Assembly: GCA_032718475.1 (NCBI GenBank)
Contig: JAUCBJ010002514.1
Location: 1 to 24,391, forward strand
DNA from: Nemertoderma westbladi
Lineage: Eukaryota; Xenacoelomorpha; Nemertodermatida; Nemertodermatidae
Length of the DNA stretch: 24,391 nt
Direction of reading: 5' to 3'
Below are positions 1 to 10,800 of the stretch, piece by piece. Position 1 is the first letter of the stretch; every line of letters begins with the position of its first letter. The translations under genes and the position numbers were made by a program. Under the pieces are notes generated by a model that searched no databases, had not been told where the DNA came from, and worked only from the letters and a program-made list of their open reading frames with translations.

Positions 1-1157
1 CATGCGTTTATTTGTCGCGCCTCCAACTTGGCACGAGCGTCGGATGCTGCTTTCTTCCGTGCTAACTCGTCAGCTGCCGCCTGTCGTGCTAACACGTCAG
101 CTGCCGCCTGTCGTGCTAACTCGTCGGCTGCTGCTTCTCGCGCTAAGTCCTCCTCCAGTCTGCGCATTTCTGATGCTTTGAATTCGGCTTGTGCCTTGAG
201 TTGTGCAATTCTTGCCTCGTCCTCTCTACGTTGTTTCTCTCCTTCGATGGCGATCTGTGCCATCTGGTGTCGCGCTTCTTCCTCAGCGACTTGTTGTCGG
301 CGTGCAACCTCCTGTTGTTGTCGAGTAATTCCAGACGCTGTTCTACTAACGTCGCCAACGTTGCCAACGTCGCTCCGTACGCTAACGAACGAACTATCCA
401 GTGGTGGATGTTGGTAGGCTCGCGAGCCTTCCGTAGTGAGAACTTCCGTCGTCCCTCGCGGTTTGACTTCCGGTTCGTCGATCGGTACGCCGCATCTACG
501 AAGAAAATTGGTCAGCGTTTCCAACCTTCCGTCCAGGCAGTAGAGTTCTTCTTCCTCTTCGGGTTGTAACAATGCGTCCGAAACTGACTCACCTAGCAGT
601 TGGTCGAACTGCTCCTGTTGAGCCAATCTTATCACCGACTTAAACTGGATAAGGCTTTCTCTCGCACTTACCAATTTATCTACTATCTTTACCTGAGTAA
701 AGTTGTCGCCACGCAACTCTGCAAGTTCGTACAAACCTTTAAGTTTATCTACGGAGGCATGTACCCTACTTTCTATCCTTACCTGTAAGGTGTAGAACTC
801 GTATCTCGACATCGGGGCGGTTAACTCGCGTAAAACGCGAAAACCTTCTCCGAGGTTCTGAGTAATCTGGGCCATGTGTCCTCCTATACTTCTAATAACG
901 TTCTCCTGGCTTCCAGTCGAACTTACCATGTCCGGTTCCCGTGATCTAGTCTGCGGGACGGTAAGGAAATCTTCGATTCTGCCGTCGCCACGCGTTGCGG
1001 CTTCCGGTATTTCCGTTCGGGGTACCGGCGACGCAAGCGGTGTGACATCGGTGGAATCTCGGGTTCTCCTTCTCGGTTCGTCTACTGTCGATCTGTCCGG
1101 GTCGCACGAGTCATAGTCGGTAGGTGGGTATCTCGTCGAATGGGGTGTGTCACTCAT
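1..1157 (-). CDS. BEL/Pao retrotransposon Gag, amino-terminal part (element 1, runs off window)
   Basis: Reading the minus strand from the ATG at 1157-1155, the frame stays open for 385 codons to the window edge; I checked every codon for stops. The product begins MSDTPHSTRYPPTDYDSCD and closely parallels the start of the 1998-codon Gag-Pol at 4822-10818. Shared blocks include PTDYDSCD, DFLTVPQ, LTAPMSR.EFYTLQVR and LLGESVSD.LLQPEEE. After about residue 250 it becomes a charged, Ala/Glu/Arg/Gln-rich helix with tandem AADELARQ-like repeats, probably coiled coil, as in the other copy. In this family the Gag moiety would assemble the cytoplasmic particle. The two copies are clearly diverged, so they are separate subfamilies or old paralogues, not a recent duplication. 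The carboxyl-terminal part lies outside the window. The start is chosen because it matches the other copy. Confidence 0.85.
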   Translation of the reverse strand, partial: MSDTPHSTRYPPTDYDSCDPDRSTVDEPRRRTRDSTDVTPLASPVPRTEIPEAATRGDGRIEDFLTVPQTRSREPDMVSSTGSQENVIRSIGGHMAQITQNLGEGFRVLRELTAPMSRYEFYTLQVRIESRVHASVDKLKGLYELAELRGDNFTQVKIVDKLVSARESLIQFKSVIRLAQQEQFDQLLGESVSDALLQPEEEEELYCLDGRLETLTNFLRRCGVPIDEPEVKPRGTTEVLTTEGSRAYQHPPLDSSFVSVRSDVGNVGDVSRTASGITRQQQEVARRQQVAEEEARHQMAQIAIEGEKQRREDEARIAQLKAQAEFKASEMRRLEEDLAREAAADELARQAAADVLARQAAADELARKKAASDARAKLEARQINA

Positions 1158-1216
1158 GTCTTATTATATACGTCAAGTACGGGTAATAAAATGTCAAAGT
1201 GTCTGAATGTTGAAGT

Positions 1217-1332
1217 GTCAAACTTACCTTGGTATATATAGTATCTATATACCCTAACCGGTACAAATAAATCAACAAGTCAGAATGTCGAAATGTCAAA
1301 ATGTCGAAATGTACAAATGTCAAACTTACCTT
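1217..1332 (-). repeat. Duplicated splice-donor-like block with ATGTCGAAA microsatellite
   Basis: The 14-bp string GTCAAACTTACCTT occurs at 1217-1230 and again at 1319-1332. On the minus strand each reads AAGGTAAGT, a good splice-donor match, just upstream of the Gag start. Between them is a short-period array of AATGTC/GAAATGTC words (about 1282-1320). The nearby phrase TATACCCTAACCGGTACAAATAAA also recurs on either side of the MITE, so this leader segment seems to have been tandemly duplicated before or around the MITE insertion. Whether the donors are used is unknown. Confidence 0.5.
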
Positions 1333-1343
1333 GATATATATAT

Positions 1344-1803
1344 ATGTGGCTGGCCACGAGAAAAGGGACCTTATGTTACCGGAGGTCGATTTGGAGTTAT
1401 TAGGCCTATGAGATGCAGAATTTTACAGAGATTTTAACAAAAAAAACGGTGTCTCAATATCTATTTCCAAAAAAAAGTTATAGCGATTTATGTGAAGGTG
1501 ATTCGGGTAGCTCTTTTCCTACCTACCCGTATTAGTACCTTTTATTAAAGTCCTAAATTCAGACATGAAAACACTTAAACAGTGTTATATACAACACTGC
1601 AACATCTTATATTGCTTCCTGTAATTAGTTCTTTCCTAGGTATCTTGAATATCAGAACCAATTTGAATTTCCCGCATCGTTTTATACATTTCTAACTTGA
1701 TAATCCAATTAAATTTGTTCAAAAATAGAGGGAAACTTTAAACGCGATTATCTCAGAATCAGGTTTTGCGACATAAGGTCCCTTTTCTCGTGGCCAGCCA
1801 CAT
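1344..1803. mobile_element. MITE with perfect 33-bp terminal inverted repeats
   Basis: Positions 1344-1376 (starting ATGTGGCTGGCCACGAG) are the exact reverse complement of 1771-1803. Pairing continues four bases further into the flanking AT repeat. The element is 460 bp, has no ORF and sits in an AT dinucleotide run, so the target duplication cannot be read; a TA duplication with termini starting TGTGGC fits and would suggest a Tc1/mariner-type mobiliser. The perfect inverted repeats indicate a fairly recent insertion into the BEL/Pao leader, which is absent from the other copy. Confidence 0.85.
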
Positions 1804-2971
1804 ATATCATATATATACCCTAACCGGTACAAATAAACTAACAAGGTATATAATAAAATAAGTAGTAATCTAGCCTACCGGCTAAATTTGTACGAATAAG
1901 TGAGATAACGGTATACGTTAACAAAATGTAGATCAACAAGTATAAACAATAGGCCAAACAGCAACGTCTAACGGGAAAATAAGTACCAACAACACTACTA
2001 ATAGACAGTGAAACCCACAAATTTTGAGTACTACTGTGCTTTCTTAAGTTTGAACGACGCGAGTCGTAAAACTTACGTTCCTTTGATCTTCCAGTCGTAC
2101 AAATTCCCAAATACAAACCGGACGTGGGTCTTTCCGTTTTTCGGCGGCGCGGACGAATTTATTGTCTCCCAAACTTTGCGAAAGCGGTCTAATCCTCGAA
2201 GCGGTCCAGAAATGAGTCCTTGAGTCCTGAAAAGGTCGAAGGTGAGAGTTTTACTTCTACGCTTACGAAAATCTTCCTAGGTACCGATACAAATTGGTCT
2301 TTAAACCCTATGTACCTTTTCAAGTACCGAAAAGTAACACCGCACACACACGGCGTAAAACAAAGTGCTACAAACTAACTGTTAGCTAGTCAAAGATAAA
2401 ATACGAAAGTACTAGCTACCCTAAAAGCCTACTGAAGCAGGGGACGTTCTAAATTACTAAATTTACTAACCTTAGATTTAAATATCTCCTACTTTCAATA
2501 GCTAACAATTCTAAACTATACTATACGCTACGGCGGAAATACTATATACTAATTTATATAAGTACTTCCTACTGTAAGGGTCCAGTAGTATACCGCTTAC
2601 CAGATCCTAGTAACGATGTATCTTACTATGAGACTCTAGTAATGTATACGGGCTTGTACAGTATCTGACAACAAATCCCAGTCCAGGATATCTAAACAAA
2701 CAGATACAATACACAAACGACTACTGGCGAGGAACAGAGCCTTGTATCTATTCTATGTACGTGAGCGGGTCTAATGCCTACGTACTAGACAGAAGGATAC
2801 CTGTCCTCTAACCGGTGAGGCAGATGTACAGTTACAGTAACAGACCAAACTCACGGGAAAACAATCCCCGCGCAGCGAATCCTAACTATCACTGACAGTC
2901 CTAAATACAGTAACTTGCCGCGGTGTGATTTATATGGTTTATATACGAACTAGGTGGTTAACAGACCTAGT

Positions 2972-3092
2972 GTAACAATGCTGATCATCCCTGTCGAAAT
3001 CAGCCTAAAGGTCGTGCCTAAATGTAACAATAACTGATCCCCCTGTACGAAATCAGTCTAAAGGGTCAAGCCTAAATGTAACAATAACTGCT
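2972..3092. repeat. Tandem repeat of about 53 bp within BEL/Pao leader or LTR
   Basis: Units starting GTAACAAT at 2972, 3024 and 3078 share CTGATC..CCTGT..GAAATCAG.CTAAAGG and end GCCTAAAT. Two full units (52 and 54 bp) and a partial third are present. No corresponding array was noticed in the other element. Confidence 0.6.
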
Positions 3093-4355
3093 GGACAACA
3101 CAACAGTTTAATAACGAAAGTGAAATACTCCTTATCGCCGCAACTAAATCAGATCCTAATTTTACAAATACAGATAATTTCCACCTAAAGTAATGTATAG
3201 TGCGCTATAGCTAGTAGAACTTTAAAGGCAATATGTTTTAGGGCGTGTGTATGTGGGTGTGTTACAAATAAAACAATTTCGTGTAATTCCTTTTACTAGG
3301 TTTTAGTGATTTTCTGACTAAATGATACCGTGCGCTAGCTACTAAAATAAACTAGTCGCGTTTGTAGAACTTTATACTCACGAATGACGTCAAAGCTCTC
3401 TCCTTCCTATCCACAACCCAATGGGCAACCACAGTGTTAGTAACTACACCCGTGATCGGCACTAATACCAGATTCTGGTTGTAAGATAAGAATAGGGGTT
3501 AATCGCTACCGTACGTTAGCTGATCTGGTATACTAATTTAATTCTAGAACTTTGTTGCTGCGGTAGTTAGCAGCAATACCTATCAGTACGTGGCAAGGCG
3601 CGGTAGGATATTAATAAAACCTCCCTAGGCCGAGCAGTGTGCCAGTAGCAGAAATACTCCTTGCCTGATCAAATAGCTAACTCCAGACGGGGGGGGGGGG
3701 GGGGGGTACTAATGTACGTTCTACAAAGCGAACCGGTACCAAACAGTCAGTGCTATGAATCACTAAATTATGGAACATATGCTGTCCGTACCTAATATGT
3801 ACTCGCGTACTGATGAATGGCAATAGTTCGCACCTGTAGGAAGTACAGGTTAACCCAGGGGTTCGTAGGACTGACAAAGGGGGGGGGGGGGGGGGTGTCT
3901 GGATATAATTATTTGATCCTAAATTTGCGGCGTCCAGTACGGTGTCACGCTTACCCTGATCTATAGGTCTTACGGCGGGCAAGGGCGTCGAACAAAGTCT
4001 TACCTTCTCACAAAGCGGGCGCTGCATAGCAAGTGGAGTATTTCGAAGGGGCAAAGGGGGTGCGCGGTCAATCCAATGTGGGCGCTAGCGTGTTGTGGAC
4101 ATCTCTTCCCTGCGTTGCTTACGGCCTAACGGTCTAGGCTGCCATCTCCCTGATGTTTGGCTGTCCCAAAGTTGGACCAAAAGAAAACATGTCAGGAATT
4201 TGCAGTATATTTACAGTTTTACAAAGGGATTTATCAAATAAAGTTTCAACAAGAAACCGAAATAAACTAATAACAATTTAGGAATTTGCAAGAGTAAGGT
4301 GGTGTTATACATAGTATAAGGGGGTAATAACGTGATAACCGAAGGCAAACCGGCC

Positions 4356-4363
4356 TTTTTATA
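4356..4363 (-). promoter_or_regulatory. TATA box of BEL/Pao element 1
   Basis: The minus strand reads TATAAAAA followed by GGCCGG. It lies in the same relative place as the TATA box of the second element at 13030-13037, downstream of CCAAT boxes, as expected for an LTR U3/R promoter. Use is inferred. Confidence 0.5.
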
Positions 4364-4375
4364 CTAGAAATTGCA

Positions 4376-4610
4376 CATGGAAACTAAACAGAATTTTCCA
4401 CAGCTTCACATTTGAGCAATAAAGTGCTTCGTGCCCTATGATTGGCCCAGCTCATCGTTCAACGCAGTCCGGCCCTTACACTAATCTGGGACATGGAATC
4501 CTAACAGAATTTTCCACTGCCTCACATTCGAGCAATAAGATAATTTATGCCCTATGATTGGCCTGGCTCATCATTCGCTACGCTGTACGCTTCTCATTGG
4601 CCTACCAATT
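4376..4610 (-). repeat. U3 enhancer-like direct repeats, 116-bp period, with CCAAT boxes
   Basis: Two diverged copies start with CATGGAA at 4376 and 4492. Both carry AACAGAATTTTCCAC, TCACATT.GAGCAATAA and GCCCTATGATTGGCC. Each ATTGG is a CCAAT box on the minus strand; further CCAAT-type sites lie near 4600. The arrangement resembles duplicated enhancers in retroviral U3 regions. The second element has three ATTGG sites in the same interval (about 13110-13175) but no comparable duplication. Confidence 0.6.
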
Positions 4611-4649
4611 AGCACCACACGAAAATAAATGGCCCCAAAATACAAATTT

Positions 4650-4722
4650 CCCAACTGGGATTCGAACTCGTAACCTATGTAATGTAACCAACGCCTTAAC
4701 CATCTGACCACTACACCACGAG
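4650..4722 (-). other. tRNA-like sequence in putative U3 of BEL/Pao element 1
   Basis: The minus strand shows an A-box-like TAGTGGTCAGATGG (4700-4713) and a B-box GAGTTCGAATCCC (4657-4669) at tRNA-like spacing, joined by TTAAGGCGTTGG. Anticodon and T stems do not pair well, so I do not call a functional tRNA. A related sequence sits at the same place in the other element (13250-13320). Both boxes could form an internal RNA polymerase III promoter, or this may be an old tRNA-derived insertion captured by an ancestral LTR. Confidence 0.55.
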
Positions 4723-4821
4723 AGTACCTAAGGGTTTTATGTGTACAAATATGAATAGGCATATTACATAACTGTAGCTCAATCAAAATACGTCGGATTT
4801 TCGAAAGTTTTTACGTTAAAG

Positions 4822-7800
4822 TTAAACTACAAATGCTATCTTATAGTGAAATAATTCATCAATTGTTTTTGCCTTAGAAGTAATGAGCGAGACATCGAAT
4901 TCTTCTGAGTCTACTTGTCTGCGCAAGTACGCTGCCACACCAAAGCCGTTGTCACTAGCGTCAGAAAAACAATGTAATTCCAAGTTGTCAGGGAATGTTG
5001 TTTGTAATGGAAAGTAGACTCTGGGTATGGAATAATCCTCTAGCGAAGATAATTCCGCCTCCCAGGTTTTCCATAAGTCCACTTGGTCTGATGAGATCGG
5101 CTCGTCCCATGTCAGTCCATCCTTCCAGATACTGCGCATATAAATGCGGGCTTGCAGTATTATTGGACTGATGAATCCTAATGGATCGAACAATCGGCTC
5201 AATTTTGACAAGCATGATCTCTTTGTCAGTGTGTTTTCTTGACTGTCCAGTCTCACTTTCACTCGAAAGTTGTCTGTGTTTGGGTCCCAAAAGAGCCCCA
5301 ACACCTTTGTCGTCGGTAGTGGTTCGAACTCTAGGTCTATGTCACCACCTCCATGCTCAGTCGTTCCGAATGAGTCTACTAATTCGGCACTGTTTGAGGC
5401 GAATTTGGTGAGGTTAAAACCTCCGCCCGCTAAGCAGTCCCGTAATTGATGTGCTACTGTTGTAGCACGTTCTACTGTGTCACAACTCTGTAAACCGTCG
5501 TCTACGTAAAAGTCACGTTCTACGATTTTAATTATCTCTGGGTCATATAAATGTTTCTGATCTCTAGCGGCTTGTTTTAGGGCGTACATCATGCAGTTTG
5601 GGCTGTCCCTGGCACCGAAAACGCGAACTTGCATTTGGTAAGTCGCCGGTGGTAGACTTAAGTCTCCTTCCGGGTACCAGAGGAACCGCAAACTGTCTCT
5701 GTCTCGCTCTAACGCTCTCACTTGGTGAAACATCGCTTCAACGTCGCAAGTAAAAGCTACTTGACGCTGACGGAAGCGCATAATCACCCCCATAAGATAA
5801 TTATTCATGTTTGGTCCATCCATTAACTCACTATTGAGGGACATTCCCTCGAACAGAGCCGCACAGTCATTGACTACACGTACTTTGTCTGGTTTATCGG
5901 GGTGTCTCACAAAGTGATGTGGCAAGTAGTACGTCTGGTCAGTCACTCGCTCTGGGTTAGTCATTCGGATAGCGTATCCCTTGGTCAAATACGTCTCCAT
6001 CTGAGTGTTATACTGCAGATGGGCTTTCTCGTCCTTTAATAGACGTTGTCGTATTGAGTGCAGACGTCTTAAAGATAACGGGTAGTTATTTATGAGTTTA
6101 GGACTTTGGCTACGCCATAACATCCCTACCTCATAATGTCCGTCTTTCGTCTGGCGGATAGTATCTTCCATGATCTTCAGAGATTGTTTCTCCTGTTCCG
6201 ACATACATGGTTCGTAGCTACCAGGTTCGGCTGTATCTTGTTCTAACCACCTGATAGTCTTCTTGGTTAATTCTTTGTCCAGTGCAGCTTGTTCCACTTG
6301 ATGGTTTTTTAACGCGTCGTCATCGATATCGACGGGCATTGTTGAGGTTATTGGGGTAGGTAGACTCGCAAGCCTTCCGGCGTTATCATCCGTCGTCGAT
6401 GGAATCTCTGGTTGACTCGTCTTCTCCCCAAGTTCTAAACTCACCTGGTGGATTAGCTGCTCCTTGTGACTTATCATACTAGTTACACGCGTCGTGTCAT
6501 GTTTTGTCGAATGTAGTGTAGTATAGTCTCGGTCGTGTGAAAAGGAATGAATTGAATTTGTAGTTAATAAACTACATGTACTTTGTACATCTTCCTCGTC
6601 ACTTATGTCTAGTGTGCGCACAGGCGCTCGAGTATACCACCCTATCGGCGTTCTACAGGCGTATGCGTTTCCCGCTACGACTGCCGATGGTCTGGTTTCC
6701 CACACTTGATGTAGGTTGAATTGGTCTGTCCCGATCAGCATTGCTACCGATCTATAATTGACAGGACATTCAGGTACACCAAGGTGTCTGAAATACTTAC
6801 GGTCCTCCAAGGATTGTTCTGGCACTGGACCTAGTAGGTTACTAAAGTCCTTGGTGGCCGCAAAAGTCAAATCCTTAAAGGGTAACAAAGACCTCTCCTT
6901 TTCGCTGTGTTGTGATTTTGGAAGAAGAGTGTCTAAGTTTAACTTAACTCGTGTCACTGGTATTGCACGTTGTCCGTGCATACTACTTACGGTATAACTG
7001 ACACGCTTACCTTGTCGGAGATCCGTCACTACATCAGCTATCTTTTCATCCACGTAGCTGTGAGATGAGGCTGAATCTAGAATAGCGTAGATTCTCTTGC
7101 TCCCCTTTGTGCCAGTAATCTTAATCGGAATTACACTGAATCCCTTTAGTTGGTCAGTAGTCAGAAGCGCGATCGATGGCTGTTCATCTCCATCCGAATA
7201 TACGTCGTCGTCTTCTGACTCTTTGTCCGACGATCCGGATTGTTCTGAGAAGCAATCCTTTATATGTGTCACAAAGGTTGGAGTCGTTTTCGATTCTCGA
7301 TTTTTGTACGCGGTGTTACATTTCGCTGCTGCCTCCGGGTGTTCCCTGGCGAAGCGTTTTGTCGGCGTGTGGCTGTCTGTGTGGAGCAGACCGTCATGGT
7401 TGCGTCCACAGGATGGACAAGTGTCGGTATTTGGGCAATCTTTGCGGACGTGTCCGTGTCGCGTACACCGCCAACAAGAGTCTAATGGCCGTATCTGCAG
7501 CCGTTGTTCTTCCGAGTTTAACTCGCGAAACTGTCGACAACCTCTCAACTTGTGACCGATATACCGCTTACCTAAATGCTCGCAGTATTGGCAGCCGCTG
7601 AAGTCTGTATTGAGTTGCTGTCGAGTCTGTTTTACTCCAATGGGCGCAGATACCCTACTGTCCAAGAATTGTCGGGTTTCCGTCGGTGTGGCGTAGGTGG
7701 CCATCTTGGTGGATGTTGTCTGGGGTTTTTGTCGGTTGGAGGATGGCAAGGTGATCCCTTCTACTACGATGTGCTGGTCAGTGTAGTTGGATCGAGTTTC

Positions 7801-10800
7801 TACTACTGCTTCCCTGGATATCAAAAGGTACACATCTTCCAGTTTTAAGAATCCACCCCGCTCTTCCCGCTGGTATTCGATCTTTCTCCACTCCCGACGA
7901 AGTCGATGGTGGAGTCGTCCTATGATCTTTAATAGGACTGTAGGGGTATTCCCGTAGTCAAGTTGTCCAATGGATCTCAAAGTAGTAATAGCGTTCTTTA
8001 TTTCGTCAGCTAGTTTTAACAAGTCGACAGGTTTAGTAATAGCCCCTCCCTTACAGAGTTCCTCTATCACTGACCTGGCCATACTGACTGTACCTCCGTA
8101 GATCAAAGTCAAACGATCGTACGCTAGTTCAAAGGCATCCGGTACACCGACGAAGGTCTCTGCCAAACGTTTAGGTTCTCCTGACAACGTTTGAAGCAGG
8201 TAATTAAACTTCTCCCGTGATGTAAAGGCGCACACGGCAATCTGAGATTCGATATAGTCTACAAAAGTATGCCAGTGTTTTGAGCTACCGGAAAACTTAG
8301 GTGGTTGTTGCACCGGTAGTCCTTGTCTAGCTGCGAATTTCGCTATCTCCTCGGCAACGTTCAAAGTTTCGCGTCCTTGGTTGGCACACTGGTTGATGTT
8401 CTCCCTTCTTGGCGCTTTTCTTTGATACGATGTATTTGTCGATGGTATTTGTCTTTGCGAAAACTTTGGATTTCTATTGTGTTCGAATTCGGAATTTCTC
8501 GAACTGTCGGTTTGAGCTTCCTCCAAGCGTTCCTCTATCTGGGCCAACTTGTTGACAACTGGTCTCAGAATGTCAGCAAATTGTTGAGTACTGATTGCGT
8601 CCGTTGGTTGTAACGCCTTCTGTGTTGGTGTATTTTGTGGAGGATTGTCTACAAAGGAGTTGTCTGAACGCTCGCGTTTATATTCATCGGCTGCTCCTGT
8701 TCTAAATACCTCGCGTTTCGGGTAATCCGATTCGCTCGAAGTACTACTATCATCTGGATATGGTGGTCGACGTGCTCGCGTCCGTTGCGTCGTACGAATT
8801 CTAACGTTTCGTTTCGGAACATCGTCCACTGATCTCCGTTGTTCGGTAGGCTCACAAGTCTTCCTCGAAGTCGTAGATTGCAATGTAAACTGGTTGAACG
8901 GTCGCGTATCCACTGGTCTCCGTTGTTCGGTAGGCTCACAAGTCTTCCTCGAAGTCGTAGATTGCGATGTAAACTGGTTGAACAGTCGCGTATCCACTGG
9001 TCTCCGTTGTTCGGTAGGCTCACAAGTCTTCCTCGAAGTCGTAGATTGCGATGTAAACTGGACCGGTGGTCGGACGACAGCGTTTGAATCCAAAGGCCTT
9101 GTAGGCCTAAACGTCATTGGGTAAGCGTAGTGTGTAACGGGTTTCTGTGTCGAAGGTGGACTCACCTGTTTTGTCGTTAGTAGCGCAGGTCCGACTAATA
9201 AACTACTACGATCTGTAATCGGCGGGTTACTTACCTTGACTTTCGGAATAGGCGATGACGTTGCTCTTGGCGGTGTAAACTTGTCCGGAATAACAAACCT
9301 GTGTTCCGTCGCACCATGGACAGGAGAAATATTACTACTACCAGCAATCGAAACAGGTTCCTTAGTCGTAATCGGTGCAAACATAGGAGTTACTCGAGGG
9401 AATCTTTGACATAAGTCCTTTACTAGTTGTCTTTCTCGCCCAGGTGCCCCTACACTTCCTTCCTTCATTCGTTCCTGAATTTGGCGGTGTCTTACCTCTA
9501 ACTGGTCTAAATCATGTCCGTCACGAGATCTCATCGATCGATCGCGGGCTTGTAGATCCAGATCTTCCTTCGCGTTGGCTAATTCTCTCGCCTTCTTCCC
9601 GAGTTGAAGTTTAACTTCCTTCTCGCGTTGTTCCGTCTGTTGTTGTTGCGCCTCGAACTCCGCTTGTCGTATAGCTGATTGAGCCTTTATTTGCCGTTTT
9701 TTCATCTCGGCTCTCGCTTCTGAAACTATCCTTTGTCGCTCTAATTCAGCCGCTGCTGCTGCCGTTTGTCGCTCTAACTCAGCTGCTGCCGTTCGTTGCG
9801 CTAACTCGGCCGTTGCCGCTTGTTGGGCGATGTCCAACTCCAACCTTTCCATCTCGGCCGCTTCCAACTCGGCTTGTTCTTGCAGATGAGAGATTCTTGC
9901 AACACGTAGTTTTTCTTCTTCTACCGCCGCTTGTGCCGTCAACAGTTGAGCTTGTTCCTCAACTTCCCGTTGTTGTCTATAGTGTTGTTGTTGCTGTCTG
10001 GAAATTTCTGACGTCACTATACTTATCTCGCCAATTTCGCTGCGAATACTCACTAACGATTGGTCCAGTATTCCCGGTGCCGATTCGATTCGTACGGGTG
10101 AAGTTTCCCTCGTATATTCCGGCACGGTTTCCAAATCGCCGACGTCTTCGCCGCACATACGTAAGTGGTCCGTCAGATGTTTCAATTGTCCATCCAGTCG
10201 GTACAGTTCCTGTTCTTCCTCGGGCTGCAATAATTCGTCCGAAACTGACTCACCTAACAACTGGTCTGCTTGTTCCTGTTGTATCTGCCTAATCGTCGAC
10301 TTAAACTGAATCAGTTTCTCTCTAGCGATCATTAGTTTCTCGAGGATTCTAAGTTGAGTATCTATATCCTGTCTCTGTCTAGCTAGATCTTGTAGACTGA
10401 TAAGGTTATCTACGGAATTATGTACTCTACTTTGTACTCTAACCTGGAGGGTGTAGAACTCGAACCGAGACATCGGAGCGGTCAACTCATCTAATATGCG
10501 TTGGCCTTCTCCAATACTCCTGGTAATATGCGCCATGTAGCCGCCGACGCTTCTAACCACGCTCTCCTGGCTTCCTACTGAACTTACCATGTCCGTTTCC
10601 CTATATCTAGGTTGCGGAACAGTTAGAAAGTCCTCGGTCCTGCCGTCGCCTCGTACTACGGCATCCGGTACTCCCGTTGGATGTACTGGTGACGCACACG
10701 GTGTAGGTTCGGTAGGCTCGCGAGTCTTCCCCTGTTGTTCTTCCGCTGCTGACTTATCCGCGTCACATGAGTCATAGTCGGTAGGTGTATTCTTCGTATA

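Larger units (their letters stand above)
1158..4862 (-). mobile_element. Leader and putative 5' LTR of BEL/Pao element 1
   Basis: No gene is present. The stretch shares an ordered series of blocks with 10819-13455, upstream of the other Gag: a stem-loop with arms GATAACG (1904-1920 here), a block ending in an AAACCGGACGTG.. core (about 2100-2150), a CCGCGCAGCGAATCCTAA block (about 2866) and TTGCCGCGGTGTGATTTATA (about 2914). This shared order marks it as the leader and LTR of the same family. A TATA box lies at 4356-4363 and CCAAT boxes upstream of it. The LTR outer end is placed near 4862 because the neighbouring Gag-Pol breaks there and a minus-strand TG follows. The inner LTR end and primer-binding site could not be fixed. 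Two G-runs (3689-3706, 3879-3895) lie inside. Confidence 0.6.

Noticed and set aside
28-788. Plus-strand ORFs in the first 800 bp
   Set aside because: They are antisense shadows of the open minus-strand Gag frame, with the Ala/Ser-rich look expected from its repeats.
3677-4054. Minus-strand 125-codon proline-rich ORF
   Set aside because: Its proline stretches are translated G-runs within the BEL/Pao leader or LTR; the other element has no counterpart.
4650-4722. Functional tRNA gene
   Set aside because: A and B boxes are present but anticodon and T stems do not pair; the same holds at 13250-13320.
7097-7848. Plus-strand ORFs opposite Gag-Pol
   Set aside because: Antisense to the CCHC/DUF1759 region of an intact 1998-codon frame; no family features.
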